Source: [Leptolyngbya] sp. PCC 7376
GTDB lineage: Bacteria; Cyanobacteriota; Cyanobacteriia; Cyanobacteriales; MRBY01
NCBI RefSeq assembly: GCF_000316605.1
Contig: NC_019683.1
Location: forward strand, 1,162,036-1,226,035
Length of the DNA stretch: 64,000 bases
Direction of reading: 5' to 3'
A program made the translations under genes and the position numbers. The notes beneath the pieces were generated by a model that ran no database searches, was not told where the DNA came from, and saw only the letters and a program-made list of their open reading frames with translations. This document shows positions 33,431 to 41,037 of the stretch, one piece after another (position 1 is the stretch's first letter; each line of letters begins with the position of its first letter).

Positions 33431-33984
33431 AAATCGGAGTCCTTGAGTAAGAAATTAAAGATAAAAAAGAATGACGACCTAAATGACTATTGCTTCATAG
33501 CTAATTAACTTTCAAAATCACAAAAAGATTTAAAAAATCAATTCATTCGTTTTCTTTCTGTATCTAATATATTCATTTGCAAAGAAATGGAAATCAGCGA
33601 TCACACGGAGATATAGGTGGTTTACAACGAAGTATTGATAAAGACAAAATACAACTATATAAAGCTCAATTACAAAGCTCGTATTTTCACTGAGAAGCCC
33701 ATTATTTTCACTGAATAACAAATACAAATAAATGTATTTCTTACTCATCACCTAAGTGAAATATAGTGATATATTTGCTATTTCTGCCTTTCTTTCCAAT
33801 AGGTTTAGAGGCGATCGCCTTCTACGATTCTCTGACTCCAACAGTACCTCCCATCAGAATCCATCCCATGAGGCGACAAAGACTCTTCTCTATCTGGAAC
33901 AGATCTTGAAAAACAAAAAAAGAAACAAGCGATCGCCTTGCTTCCCTTTTTGATTACGTAGCTTGGATAACAAAACTTTGAAAT
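33431..33984. other. AT-rich intergenic region after the disrupted gene
   Basis: A stretch of 554 bases holds the promoter of the disrupted exported-protein gene at its left end, then AT-rich sequence with no recognisable protein. One HIP1 site lies near 33812 and another near 33933. Short open frames on both strands (up to about 73 codons) have random-looking composition, so I do not call them genes. Confidence 0.5.
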
Positions 33985-34080
33985 TTAAGACTTATTGGCT
34001 TTGTGTGAGGCGCGCAATTCTTGGGCGATACAGGCGGCGGAGAGGGAAATAATTGAAACGAAAAGACCTAGACTTGCCAT
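33985..34080 (-). CDS. Very small single-helix protein (31 residues)
   Basis: This 31-residue frame, MASLGLFVSIISLSAACIAQ followed by a basic tail ending ANKS, has one hydrophobic helix and a polar positive C-terminus. An AGGG lies about 9 nt upstream of the ATG. It has the look of the small single-span subunits common in thylakoid complexes, but I recognise no family. It is 56 nt downstream of another small gene on the same strand. Confidence 0.45.
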   Translation of the reverse strand: MASLGLFVSIISLSAACIAQELRASHKANKS

Positions 34081-34136
34081 GATTTAAAACCCTGTAGAAA
34101 AAGAAATTGTTGAATGGAGAAGACGAGAAAGGCTAT

Positions 34137-34316
34137 TTAGATTTCAGTAGTGATGAGAGTCGCACCAGCATTCAGTTGACGGCAGAGGTCGTAGAGACGC
34201 TCCATATCAATCTCACTAAAACCATTAGACCAAAGCTCCTGACTCGCGGACTGGTCTGTCACTGAAGTTGAAATGTCTTTGCTTAGTGCCGCTTCTAGTA
34301 CAGTTGATAAAGACAT
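34137..34316 (-). CDS. Small soluble protein, MSL...LWS family (59 residues)
   Basis: The 59-residue frame begins MSLSTVLEAALSKDISTSVT and contains LWSNGFSEIDMERLYDLCRQ. AGGAG sits 8 nt before the ATG. The arrangement (MSL-x-hydrophobic, an Ala-rich helix, LWS-x-x-F, then a helix with an acidic-Met-x-x-Leu pattern) repeats in the small proteins at 37954 and 38754, so I regard it as a divergent member of the same family. The function is unknown. Confidence 0.65.
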   Translation of the reverse strand: MSLSTVLEAALSKDISTSVTDQSASQELWSNGFSEIDMERLYDLCRQLNAGATLITTEI

Positions 34317-34580
34317 GAACGTTACTCCTAAACTCGAAAAAATATTGTTGCTGTTTCGTATGTCTTAAGTATGCTCGCCCCTCAAGAAAAATTCTGTGAC
34401 AGTCCGCTACGTAAAATGGCGTAGTTCATCAATGGATCTTCCGATCGCCATCACAAATATTCAGAAAGACACTTTCTCTAATATCTCTCAAAATAAAAAT
34501 GCCGCCGACGCATCAGCAGCATTCTTATTCATTAAATATAGGGGTTTCAAGCATTTTTGAGATAATCATCTCGCCTGAAA

Positions 34581-36365
34581 TTAGGCTGGAAAAATCCGTA
34601 AACGACGGTTTGGCTCTTCACCAAAGCTTGATGATTGCAAACGATAATGTTCGATCAGTTCATGTTGCATTTTTCGAATTTTGGCAGAACGAGGTAATAA
34701 TTCCACTGGTTGACCCTGAGGAATCACAATTTGCTCAACGGCAAGGCGAGCTTCCTCTAAAGCATCGATTTCATCATCACTATTGCTTTGGGAAAAGAGA
34801 CGAATATCAGTTGGTTCTTTGACATTCGGATCATCCATGTTCAATAAGCGTCGCAATCCTCGCGTAATTTGCGGAATGGTGTTCGACTTCACAGCATGGA
34901 TTGGCACTTGTTGATCTTGGGCAATATCTCGCAATTTCGAGTGATTTTTCAATTGTGATCGTAACGCCAATACCGCATCAGCACTTGGCAAATCTTTGGT
35001 CAGAACAATCGGCAATCGTAGAATCTCGATAACTTGCTCTAACTGTGATCGCCCGACACCATAAGGATAGACATAGACGGGATAATCCTCTCCATTGGGG
35101 CCTGGAGTCCGAACTTTTTCCGCTTGGTGGGGGTCACGTGCCGTCCAAGATTGGTCGATCATTTGATCGAGGGATGCACTACTTCGCTTTTGGAATTTTT
35201 TTTTCTTACTCCCAAAGGGCAAAGGTGTCATCTTTCCTGAGGCTCTCAGACCACGGGGACGACTAGGCTGAGGCTCTGATTTCAGAGGAGTTTGGGGATT
35301 CCATTCAGGAATTTCGATGGGATGCTCCATCTCCTCAGAGACTTTGACATTACCCTCATCATCCACCGTCCGAATTTCGAGCAAAGGTTGATGACCACGC
35401 AGCAAAGTATCAATGGTAATCGATACATCTTCATGGACAACCCATTTTTGACGCTCAAGCATTTCCACTGCCACATCAAAAGTTGGGGGCGCTTTCCGCT
35501 CTAAAACCGTTTTCTGCGATCGCCGTTTACGCGCTTCTTCATCTCCTAGGGTTACTGCTTGAATCCCACCAACAAGATCTGAAAGGGTGGGGTTTTTAAT
35601 CAGGTTTTCGATGCGATTACCATGGGCAGTACCAACCAATTGCACACCGCGTTCTGCAATAGTTCGGGCAGCCTGAGCTTCCAACTCCGTACCGATTTCA
35701 TCAATGATAATCACCTCTGGCATATGGTTTTCCACTGCCTCAATCATCACTCTATGTTGTTGTTCTGGGCTAGCCACTTGCATCCGACGGGCACGGCCAA
35801 TCGCCGAGTGAGGCACATCACCATCACCGGCAATTTCATTAGAGGTATCAATAATGACGACACGCTTACCGACATCATCGGCAAGGACACGGGCAATTTC
35901 ACGCAATGCTGTGGTTTTACCGACACCGGGACGACCCAATAACAGAATTGATTTACCGCTTTCAACCAACTCCTGAATCATTAAAATAGTGCCAAAAACT
36001 GCCCGGCCAATGCGGCAAGTTAAACCGACAATATCGCCCTGACGGTTTCGCATTGCACTAATTCGGTGCAGAGTGCGTTCAATGCCTGCGCGGTTATCGC
36101 CACTAAACATACCGACACGATTCACGGAATAGGCTAGGTCTTCGCTGGTAATAACGACTTCACCGAGGTCTTCTGTGCCTTCGACAAAGCGGGCTTCGGG
36201 AATACGCCCTAAATCCATAACCACTTCAATAAGTTCGTCTCTGCGGGGATGAGTGGCCAGCTGTTTGTGGAGGGGTTCGGGCAGAATTGTTAAAAGTTTT
36301 TCGAGGTCATCCGTGACTAGGCGGCGGTGAGCAGGGATAACGGCGGACTGCTGAGTTACGGTCAT
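34581..36365 (-). CDS. ycf45: Ycf45 / R3H-domain AAA ATPase (SpoIIIAA-like)
   Basis: This 594-residue protein has an N-terminal single-stranded nucleic-acid-type segment and an ATPase core with Walker A LLLGRPGVGKTTALREIARV (about residue 145) and Walker B PEVIIIDEIGTELEAQAA. It has a conserved GTAHGNRIENLIKNPTLSDL, a long linker, and a C-terminal R3H-type nucleic-acid-binding domain (KIRKMQHELIEHYRLQSSSF). It is encoded in red-algal plastids as ycf45. The ATG at 36365 avoids overlap with ldpA; the frame is open to 36437. Pairing with ldpA immediately upstream is a recurring cyanobacterial arrangement. Confidence 0.9.
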   Translation of the reverse strand: MTVTQQSAVIPAHRRLVTDDLEKLLTILPEPLHKQLATHPRRDELIEVVMDLGRIPEARFVEGTEDLGEVVITSEDLAYSVNRVGMFSGDNRAGIERTLHRISAMRNRQGDIVGLTCRIGRAVFGTILMIQELVESGKSILLLGRPGVGKTTALREIARVLADDVGKRVVIIDTSNEIAGDGDVPHSAIGRARRMQVASPEQQHRVMIEAVENHMPEVIIIDEIGTELEAQAARTIAERGVQLVGTAHGNRIENLIKNPTLSDLVGGIQAVTLGDEEARKRRSQKTVLERKAPPTFDVAVEMLERQKWVVHEDVSITIDTLLRGHQPLLEIRTVDDEGNVKVSEEMEHPIEIPEWNPQTPLKSEPQPSRPRGLRASGKMTPLPFGSKKKKFQKRSSASLDQMIDQSWTARDPHQAEKVRTPGPNGEDYPVYVYPYGVGRSQLEQVIEILRLPIVLTKDLPSADAVLALRSQLKNHSKLRDIAQDQQVPIHAVKSNTIPQITRGLRRLLNMDDPNVKEPTDIRLFSQSNSDDEIDALEEARLAVEQIVIPQGQPVELLPRSAKIRKMQHELIEHYRLQSSSFGEEPNRRLRIFPA

Positions 36366-36385
36366 AGGATGGCAATGAAATTTGC

Positions 36386-37435
36386 TTAGGATTTTAACGG
36401 ATTTACGAGGTCTCTGGCATCGGAGACTGCCTGCCAAAGTCGTTTTGAGTCATGTTCTAACCGGTATGGTCGCTCACAGTCAGGCGGTTCCAAGATAGGT
36501 TGCAGTTTTTTGCGGGCGTAACTCCCAAATGCAATGCCGGAAACAAAGGGGTCTGTGGCACTGGGGCGATCGCCTTTAAAGAGGTTGAGTTGCTTAAGTT
36601 TAGTAATGGTGTGATCATTCGTTCCGCCAGCGAGTTGCACATATCCTGAGATCTGCGATTGGAGAAGCTTCTGGGCGAACTGAATACTTGCATGGATTGT
36701 TCCTTTGCCGATATCACCACTCATAGGTCTACCATCGGTTTGCCACAGGAGGGTACAGTCCAAGGGCTGAATTTCCTGAAAGATTTGATTAAGGTATGGC
36801 AAAACCGCGGGATGGTTTTGGCAGCTTATTGCTAAGAGCTTGAGATGGTGGTGTACTGGGGCGATCGCCTGCCAAAGTCGCTTGAAATCGTCGAAATGTC
36901 CGACTTGGGTATGGATTTCAAGGGCATCGATGCCAGTGCTGACAATTAATTCGGCTGTAGCGCGAGGAGCTGAAACATAGTTTTGGGTGTCTATCAGACC
37001 TAAGGGACAAATCGGAATACAACGGCCACAACCATAGCAGCGATCACTGATGACGCCTGTGTGATCAATGGCAATAGCGGGACAAACTTTTTCGCAGGGA
37101 CGGGGGCAATCGCTAGGACATTGGTCTGGATCAAATAGAGCTTTCCGAAAGTGTGGATCCTCTGCATCATTGACACTCATCATTAGCAAAGGTCGTAACT
37201 TTTGATAAGACGAGCCGTTTGGGGCTTGGGAAATGTCCGAGGCGATCGCCAGAGCCTCTTTTGCCATGGTGATTACGGCGGGATCCGCTGCCACATCGAT
37301 GCAATCAGCCCCCGCCAAACTGTAAGCCAAAACCAGATCACGGATTGCGGGAAGATGCTGGAAACTTGCGCCACAAATGAGCTTAAACCAAGTTCCATCC
37401 GCCAAAGATTGCAATGGAGAATCAAGTACTTTCAC
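36386..37435 (-). CDS. ldpA: Circadian light-input protein LdpA
   Basis: This 349-residue iron-sulfur protein has an N-terminal GTWFKLICGASFQHLPAIRD domain followed by ferredoxin-like cysteine motifs, a CPSDCPRPCEKVCP stretch and CYGCGRCIPICPLG, which can hold two 4Fe-4S clusters. The LdpA C-terminal domain follows (GYVQLAGGTNDHTITKLKQL). In Synechococcus elongatus LdpA senses redox state and tunes the clock period through KaiA and CikA. It is 20 nt upstream of ycf45 on the same strand. Its own promoter lies in the following gene-free stretch. Confidence 0.93.
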   Translation of the reverse strand: MKVLDSPLQSLADGTWFKLICGASFQHLPAIRDLVLAYSLAGADCIDVAADPAVITMAKEALAIASDISQAPNGSSYQKLRPLLMMSVNDAEDPHFRKALFDPDQCPSDCPRPCEKVCPAIAIDHTGVISDRCYGCGRCIPICPLGLIDTQNYVSAPRATAELIVSTGIDALEIHTQVGHFDDFKRLWQAIAPVHHHLKLLAISCQNHPAVLPYLNQIFQEIQPLDCTLLWQTDGRPMSGDIGKGTIHASIQFAQKLLQSQISGYVQLAGGTNDHTITKLKQLNLFKGDRPSATDPFVSGIAFGSYARKKLQPILEPPDCERPYRLEHDSKRLWQAVSDARDLVNPLKS

Positions 37436-37953
37436 CTCCGTATTTTAACGCCTAAATTTTCAGGCTGTGAATAATGAGCATTAACTGAGCCTTACGAAAA
37501 AGACTTTTTCGTTAACGCACACCAATACTAGTACATAAAAACTATTTGCAGCAATGAAATTAGAAAATAAGTAGTAGATCAGATCTATGTTTGTCCTCTG
37601 TCATCAGTGGAGCGATCGCCTTGAAGCTAGATAGAGAGCAAAGAATGGGTGTTTTTGTTCCCCAAGGGGAGGAGGCAAGTCTAAAAAGAATCGTTTTATT
37701 GCTTCTGCGGGAATCTTCAGAGTTCAAGGAGAAGCGTTATTGCACTCTTGAAACTCCCTATTTTTAGAGAGGCATGACTGAATTTTTAGAAAGACATGAC
37801 TAAAAGTGACTTTTTCGGTATTTTTTCTGCCCAAATTTCGGGTGATAGTGAATGCATTAGAGAAACACATATGACGATTTCTTTCCTTTTCTTTTCTTCT
37901 AAATCACTTCTTTTTTCTTAGTTCAATTTTTTCTTTCTTTCGAGGTCAACAAT
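37436..37953. other. Gene-free region between ldpA and a small-protein gene
   Basis: A stretch of 518 bases carries divergent promoters. It contains one HIP1 site near 37612 and an imperfect direct repeat at about 37772-37803 (AGGCATGACTGA; AGACATGACTAA). A long pyrimidine-rich leader (37880-37942, runs of TTCTTTTC) ends at the ribosome-binding site of the 37954 gene. No coding frame is recognisable. Confidence 0.5.
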
Positions 37954-38193
37954 ATGTCTCTCCATCCAATGTTTGCGAAAGTGTTTGCACCGCGTGCTAC
38001 CACTTCAGAAAGAGCGATGTCTCTCCAGGCGATTTTTCATATGGCATTTTCACAACGAGTTATTACTCCAGAAATGGAAGAAGCGCTTCGCTCAATTTTG
38101 TGGTCTCGACAATTCAGTAAGAAAGAGATGGAATCTCTCGCGCTCATGACCAATATGCTTGAATCTGGCGAGATTGTTCAACTCAACGCTTAA
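37954..38193 (+). CDS. Small soluble protein, MSL...LWS family (79 residues)
   Basis: This 79-residue protein has a 21-residue leader, MSLHPMFAKVFAPRATTSER, before the family core AMSLQAIFHMAFSQRVITPE, MEEALRSILWSRQFSKKEME and SLALMTNMLESGEIVQ. The core is strikingly similar to the whole of the 58-residue protein at 38754. An in-frame ATG at 38017 could start a 58-residue form directly comparable with it. GAGG precedes the first ATG by 9 nt, and a perfect terminator follows. It probably forms a helical bundle of unknown function. Confidence 0.75.
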   Translation: MSLHPMFAKVFAPRATTSERAMSLQAIFHMAFSQRVITPEMEEALRSILWSRQFSKKEMESLALMTNMLESGEIVQLNA

Positions 38194-38218
38194 ATTCCAA
38201 CCAAATATTTTCCTTTTT

Positions 38219-38253
38219 AAGCTAGAGCAATCGATCGTGCTCTAGCTTTTTTT
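38219..38253 (+). terminator. Terminator after the 37954 small gene
   Basis: The arms AAGCTAGAGCA (38219-38229) and TGCTCTAGCTT (38238-38248) are perfect 11-bp complements around an 8-nt palindromic loop (ATCGATCG). A run of seven Ts (38247-38253) begins with the last two bases of the right arm. The stop codon is 26 nt upstream. Confidence 0.92.
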
Positions 38254-38753
38254 CTATGGCGATTGCTGAGGATTTTGCCAAACTGTGGGCTCAGAGACTC
38301 TAGTTCAAGTACTCGATGAGCACAAGAGATACTTGGTTGTCTTGCCCACCACTGAATAACAAGGCGATCGCCCTCCAATGAAGTCCCTGAAAACAACAAA
38401 TGATATCTCGTAAGCCAATAGGCTGAGCCTAAACAACTTGAGGAAGATTGTTTGAGGCTTTATAGGTTATTCTGCCCAACCGATGATCTGGCTCTATTAC
38501 TAGTGCAATGGCTATGTATCAATTTTTTCTGATACATAGCCATTTGAGTTTGCAAGGGTTGCGGACAGATGAGTGATTACTGTCACCAGACCGCTGAGAT
38601 CTCTAGCGCTCTCCAGCAAAATATCCATCATACAAATCATTGACGAAGTACATCAGCAAATTGACGTAGGGTCACAGAGTTTTCCTTGGGCAGGCGAGAT
38701 ACTAAAGGCATAGAGACAAACAACAATTTCTTCTTTCTCACGAGGTGTAAGCC
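38254..38753. other. Gene-free region between two small-protein genes
   Basis: About 500 bases carry no convincing gene. A minus-strand frame across part of it overlaps the terminator and is rejected. The region contains a HIP1 site near 38363, a perfect 15-bp hairpin at 38507-38544 and the leader motif CAACAATTTCTTCTTTC at 38721-38737. Confidence 0.55.
38507..38544. repeat. Perfect 15-bp inverted repeat (hairpin)
   Basis: AATGGCTATGTATCA (38507-38521) and TGATACATAGCCATT (38530-38544) are exact complements around the loop ATTTTTTC. There is no T-tract downstream on the plus strand (TGAGTTTG follows), so it is not a standard terminator. It may be a small-RNA hairpin, a regulator site or a remnant mobile-element end. 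Confidence 0.75.
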
Positions 38754-38930
38754 ATGTCACTCCAAGCCATTTTCGACACTGCATTTACAGAAAAGATTGT
38801 CACTCCAGAAATGGAATACTCTCTCAATAAAATTCTTTGGTCTCACCAATTTGATGCTTATGAGATGAAGTCTTTGGCAATCCTGACTGAAATGCTAGAG
38901 TCTGGCGAAATAACAGTGCTATCGGCTTAA
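38754..38930 (+). CDS. Small soluble protein, MSL...LWS family (58 residues)
   Basis: This 58-residue frame, MSLQAIFDTAFTEKIVTPEM, then EYSLNKILWSHQFDAYEMKS and LAILTEMLESGEITVLSA, is closely related to residues 22-79 of the protein at 37954. Identical stretches include MSLQAIF, VTPEME/ITPEME, ILWS and MLESGEI. GAGG lies 9 nt upstream of the ATG. It is followed 47 nt later by the DUF4278 gene, and the leaders of the two share an identical 17-nt sequence, so joint post-transcriptional control is plausible. Confidence 0.75.
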   Translation: MSLQAIFDTAFTEKIVTPEMEYSLNKILWSHQFDAYEMKSLAILTEMLESGEITVLSA

Positions 38931-38977
38931 ATCTACTTTCTCACTTGGGCAACAATTTCTTCTTTCGGAGTCAAAAA

Positions 38978-39151
38978 ATGACGACTTTCACTTTTCTCGG
39001 TTCGAATGTTTCCTACGAACCTACTCGTATAGCAACTAAAGTAGACCACGGTAACACTACTAAATATCGTGGCCAAACTTATGAACATCATCAGGCGATC
39101 GCCAACACATCTAGCAAAAAAGGTTTAACTTATCGCGGGGTTACTTACTAA
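38978..39151 (+). CDS. DUF4278 domain protein
   Basis: This 57-residue protein starts at ATG 38978, with GGAG at 38967-38970. The DUF4278 hallmarks are the beta-strand repeats KYRGQTYEHH and the C-terminal LTYRGVTY, which recur in cyanobacterial proteins induced by various stresses. The first repeat is preceded by TFTFLGSNVSY, a degenerate version of the same motif. HIP1 lies in frame, encoding QAIAN. The function is unknown. Confidence 0.82.
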   Translation: MTTFTFLGSNVSYEPTRIATKVDHGNTTKYRGQTYEHHQAIANTSSKKGLTYRGVTY

Positions 39152-39274
39152 ACTCACAAAACTTTTGACTTAGGTGAAATTCATAGGCATTTCAAGGCTT
39201 CTCAGGCATGGGAAGTCTTTTTTATTTTGGGGATAGGGCGATCGCCACCCTTCCCAATCATTCAAAACCTAGCG

Positions 39275-39706
39275 TTATTTGTTTGCCGTAAATTTCAAGT
39301 GCAATAAAAGCTCTCTCGTTTGCTCATGAATCTTTGCTCTAGTCAATTTAAAGCCATATTTATCGTAGAACTTACGACCAACTGAATTTTTTTCGAAGAC
39401 TTCTACCTCTAGGTCACCATGAAGTTCCTGAGCTTTATCCACCATTAATTTTCCAATTTTTTTGCCGTGATATTCTGGCTGAAGAAATAACCCGCCGATC
39501 TCATTGCCAATTAGTGCAATAAATCCGACCACTTGACCATCAATCTCTGCAACCCAAGTATCTGCATTGGGCAAATAGAGAGTGGGAATATTTTTTCTTT
39601 CTTGCGCTAAAAACTCTGCTGGCAAGAAAGGATGGGCAATTTTTGAGGCATTTTCCCAAGATGACAGCACTCCTTCTAAGTCAGCATCAGCATATTTTCT
39701 AAGCAT
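39275..39706 (-). CDS. GNAT family N-acetyltransferase
   Basis: This 143-residue GNAT-fold protein has the acetyl-CoA-binding region GGLFLQPEYHGKKIGKLMVD (pyrophosphate loop Q/G-x-x-G-x-A type, here HGKKIGK), preceded by the strand DTWVAEIDGQVVGFIALIGN and followed by EVFEKNSVGRKFYDKYGFKL, the usual C-terminal helix-strand. It transfers an acetyl group to an unidentified small molecule or protein. It looks monocistronic, with a downstream HIP1 site and no obvious partner. Confidence 0.88.
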   Translation of the reverse strand: MLRKYADADLEGVLSSWENASKIAHPFLPAEFLAQERKNIPTLYLPNADTWVAEIDGQVVGFIALIGNEIGGLFLQPEYHGKKIGKLMVDKAQELHGDLEVEVFEKNSVGRKFYDKYGFKLTRAKIHEQTRELLLHLKFTANK

Positions 39707-39943
39707 AAAAATGGGTGTTGGTTGGGAATACTATCTGCATCATAGTGATTTTTCTGAGCCATTCATTAATACTCACCACTTTGTTTGGGGAAATTAAGGC
39801 GATCGCCACCAAATGATCGATTACGTAATTGTTTTGGGCAAGCTATTAAAGTGCACAACGAATACGTACGTATTTTGTGATTTTGCATAACTTGTTCGTC
39901 TGGGTAACGACAAGATCAGTGAAGGCATCGAGGATCATCTACC

Positions 39944-40171
39944 ATGGCCAATCGTTTTTCTTTCCCGAATAAGCCAGAACCCTGTCCGTGTTTTTTTCAG
40001 AGTGCGATCGTATCCGAAGTTTTAAAACCCCACCAGATGGGAGTGGTTCATTACCGTGGTCGTTGGATTGCGGCAGTTTGCCAGCTCCCCATTACATTAC
40101 ATCCGGATACTGCGGTGAAAGTTATCTGTGATTATGGAGACTATCTCGGTGTTTTGCCGTTTGTTGATTAG
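39944..40171 (+). CDS. Small NfeD-like OB-fold protein
   Basis: This 75-residue soluble protein has the body GVVHYRGRWIAAVCQLPITL, then a DTAVKVICDYGDYLGVLPF end. It follows the NfeD C-terminal beta-barrel pattern (G-x-V-x-x-x-G-x-W; V-x-V; L-x-V-x-P), but the membrane part found in true NfeD is absent. The N-terminus has a CPCF motif. Stand-alone versions occur in cyanobacteria without known function. The start ATG follows GAGGATCATCTACC. Confidence 0.7.
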   Translation: MANRFSFPNKPEPCPCFFQSAIVSEVLKPHQMGVVHYRGRWIAAVCQLPITLHPDTAVKVICDYGDYLGVLPFVD

Positions 40172-40199
40172 TTCAAAAAGTTGTGGCGATCGCCACTAT

Positions 40200-40889
40200 C
40201 TAGCTTGACTCAACATCCTGAAATTTTTTAAAAAACGCACTCAAAAAATCCATGCCCAGAAAGTAGTCATTTTCTCTCTCGTTATAGAAATGACCACTGC
40301 TCATCAAGATGCCTTGTACGGCATCATCATAATCGGCTTCATAATATTTTCTAGCAATGATTTTTCCCCCGCCAAACTCATAAGTCCGAGGAAAATGTCC
40401 TCGTGGTGGCGGAGAAGATTCATCAATCGTAATCCCATCAAAAAACCATTTATAGTTCGAGAATCCTGGACGACGACGTTCACTATCTACCGACCACCCA
40501 ACATGAGTACCAAAATCTTCTACAGCTCCCTCAAAATTAAGACTATATCTTGGACTTCTATTTTTCTCATAGCACTCTTGCAGGATTTGGCTCTGGATCG
40601 TGAACCCAAATTGACCGTTACTGTAGGCCTGCCATAATCGATCCACAATTTCAAGATCAGCGCTGGGAAGCCTTTGAATATCTTTATCTCGCAACCAAAA
40701 TTTCTGGCGATTAACGATGCCTAAAATAAGTTCGCGGGTCAGAACATTAGCGTTGTGCCAATCTCCTGCTGCGAGCAAAGTTTCGAGAGGTTGATAGTCT
40801 ATGTCCGCAGAAGATTGAGGTAGATTTTCGAGGAGGATAATCGCTTCTCTATCAAGTTCAGGTTTAATGTTCTGCTGATCTGGCTCCAT
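40200..40889 (-). CDS. GUN4-like domain protein
   Basis: This 229-residue protein has a central and C-terminal part matching the GUN4 domain: LETLLAAGDWHNANVLTREL, RLPSADLEIVDRLWQAYSNG and QFGFTIQSQILQ, then GTHVGWSVDS and W-rich segments. True GUN4 binds Mg-protoporphyrin and stimulates Mg-chelatase, but many cyanobacteria carry extra GUN4-like proteins of unknown role, often fused to kinases. The ATG at 40889 is supported by GGAG 8 nt upstream. A start at 40931 would add 14 residues. It is a solitary GUN4-like protein lacking a kinase partner. Confidence 0.75.
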   Translation of the reverse strand: MEPDQQNIKPELDREAIILLENLPQSSADIDYQPLETLLAAGDWHNANVLTRELILGIVNRQKFWLRDKDIQRLPSADLEIVDRLWQAYSNGQFGFTIQSQILQECYEKNRSPRYSLNFEGAVEDFGTHVGWSVDSERRRPGFSNYKWFFDGITIDESSPPPRGHFPRTYEFGGGKIIARKYYEADYDDAVQGILMSSGHFYNERENDYFLGMDFLSAFFKKFQDVESS

Positions 40890-41037
40890 AATTTGTACTC
40901 CATAAAATTCAGACAAAGTTGAGGCGATCACCTCAACAAAGACTCTCGAAACTGATGAGCGATGCCTAACTCCATTACGAAAATTTTTGATTACCCTATA
41001 GCCCCATTATCAAGCAACACATTATCTGGTTGGAATC

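Noticed and set aside
33530-33953. Two short frames (73 and 65 codons) in the AT-rich gap after the IS
   Set aside because: Random-looking composition, no Shine-Dalgarno sequence and no similarity; treated as intergenic.
38217-38399. Minus-strand 60-codon frame beginning MLFSGTSLEGDRLV
   Set aside because: It runs through a perfect terminator and contains a HIP1 codon run; no start signal or family similarity.
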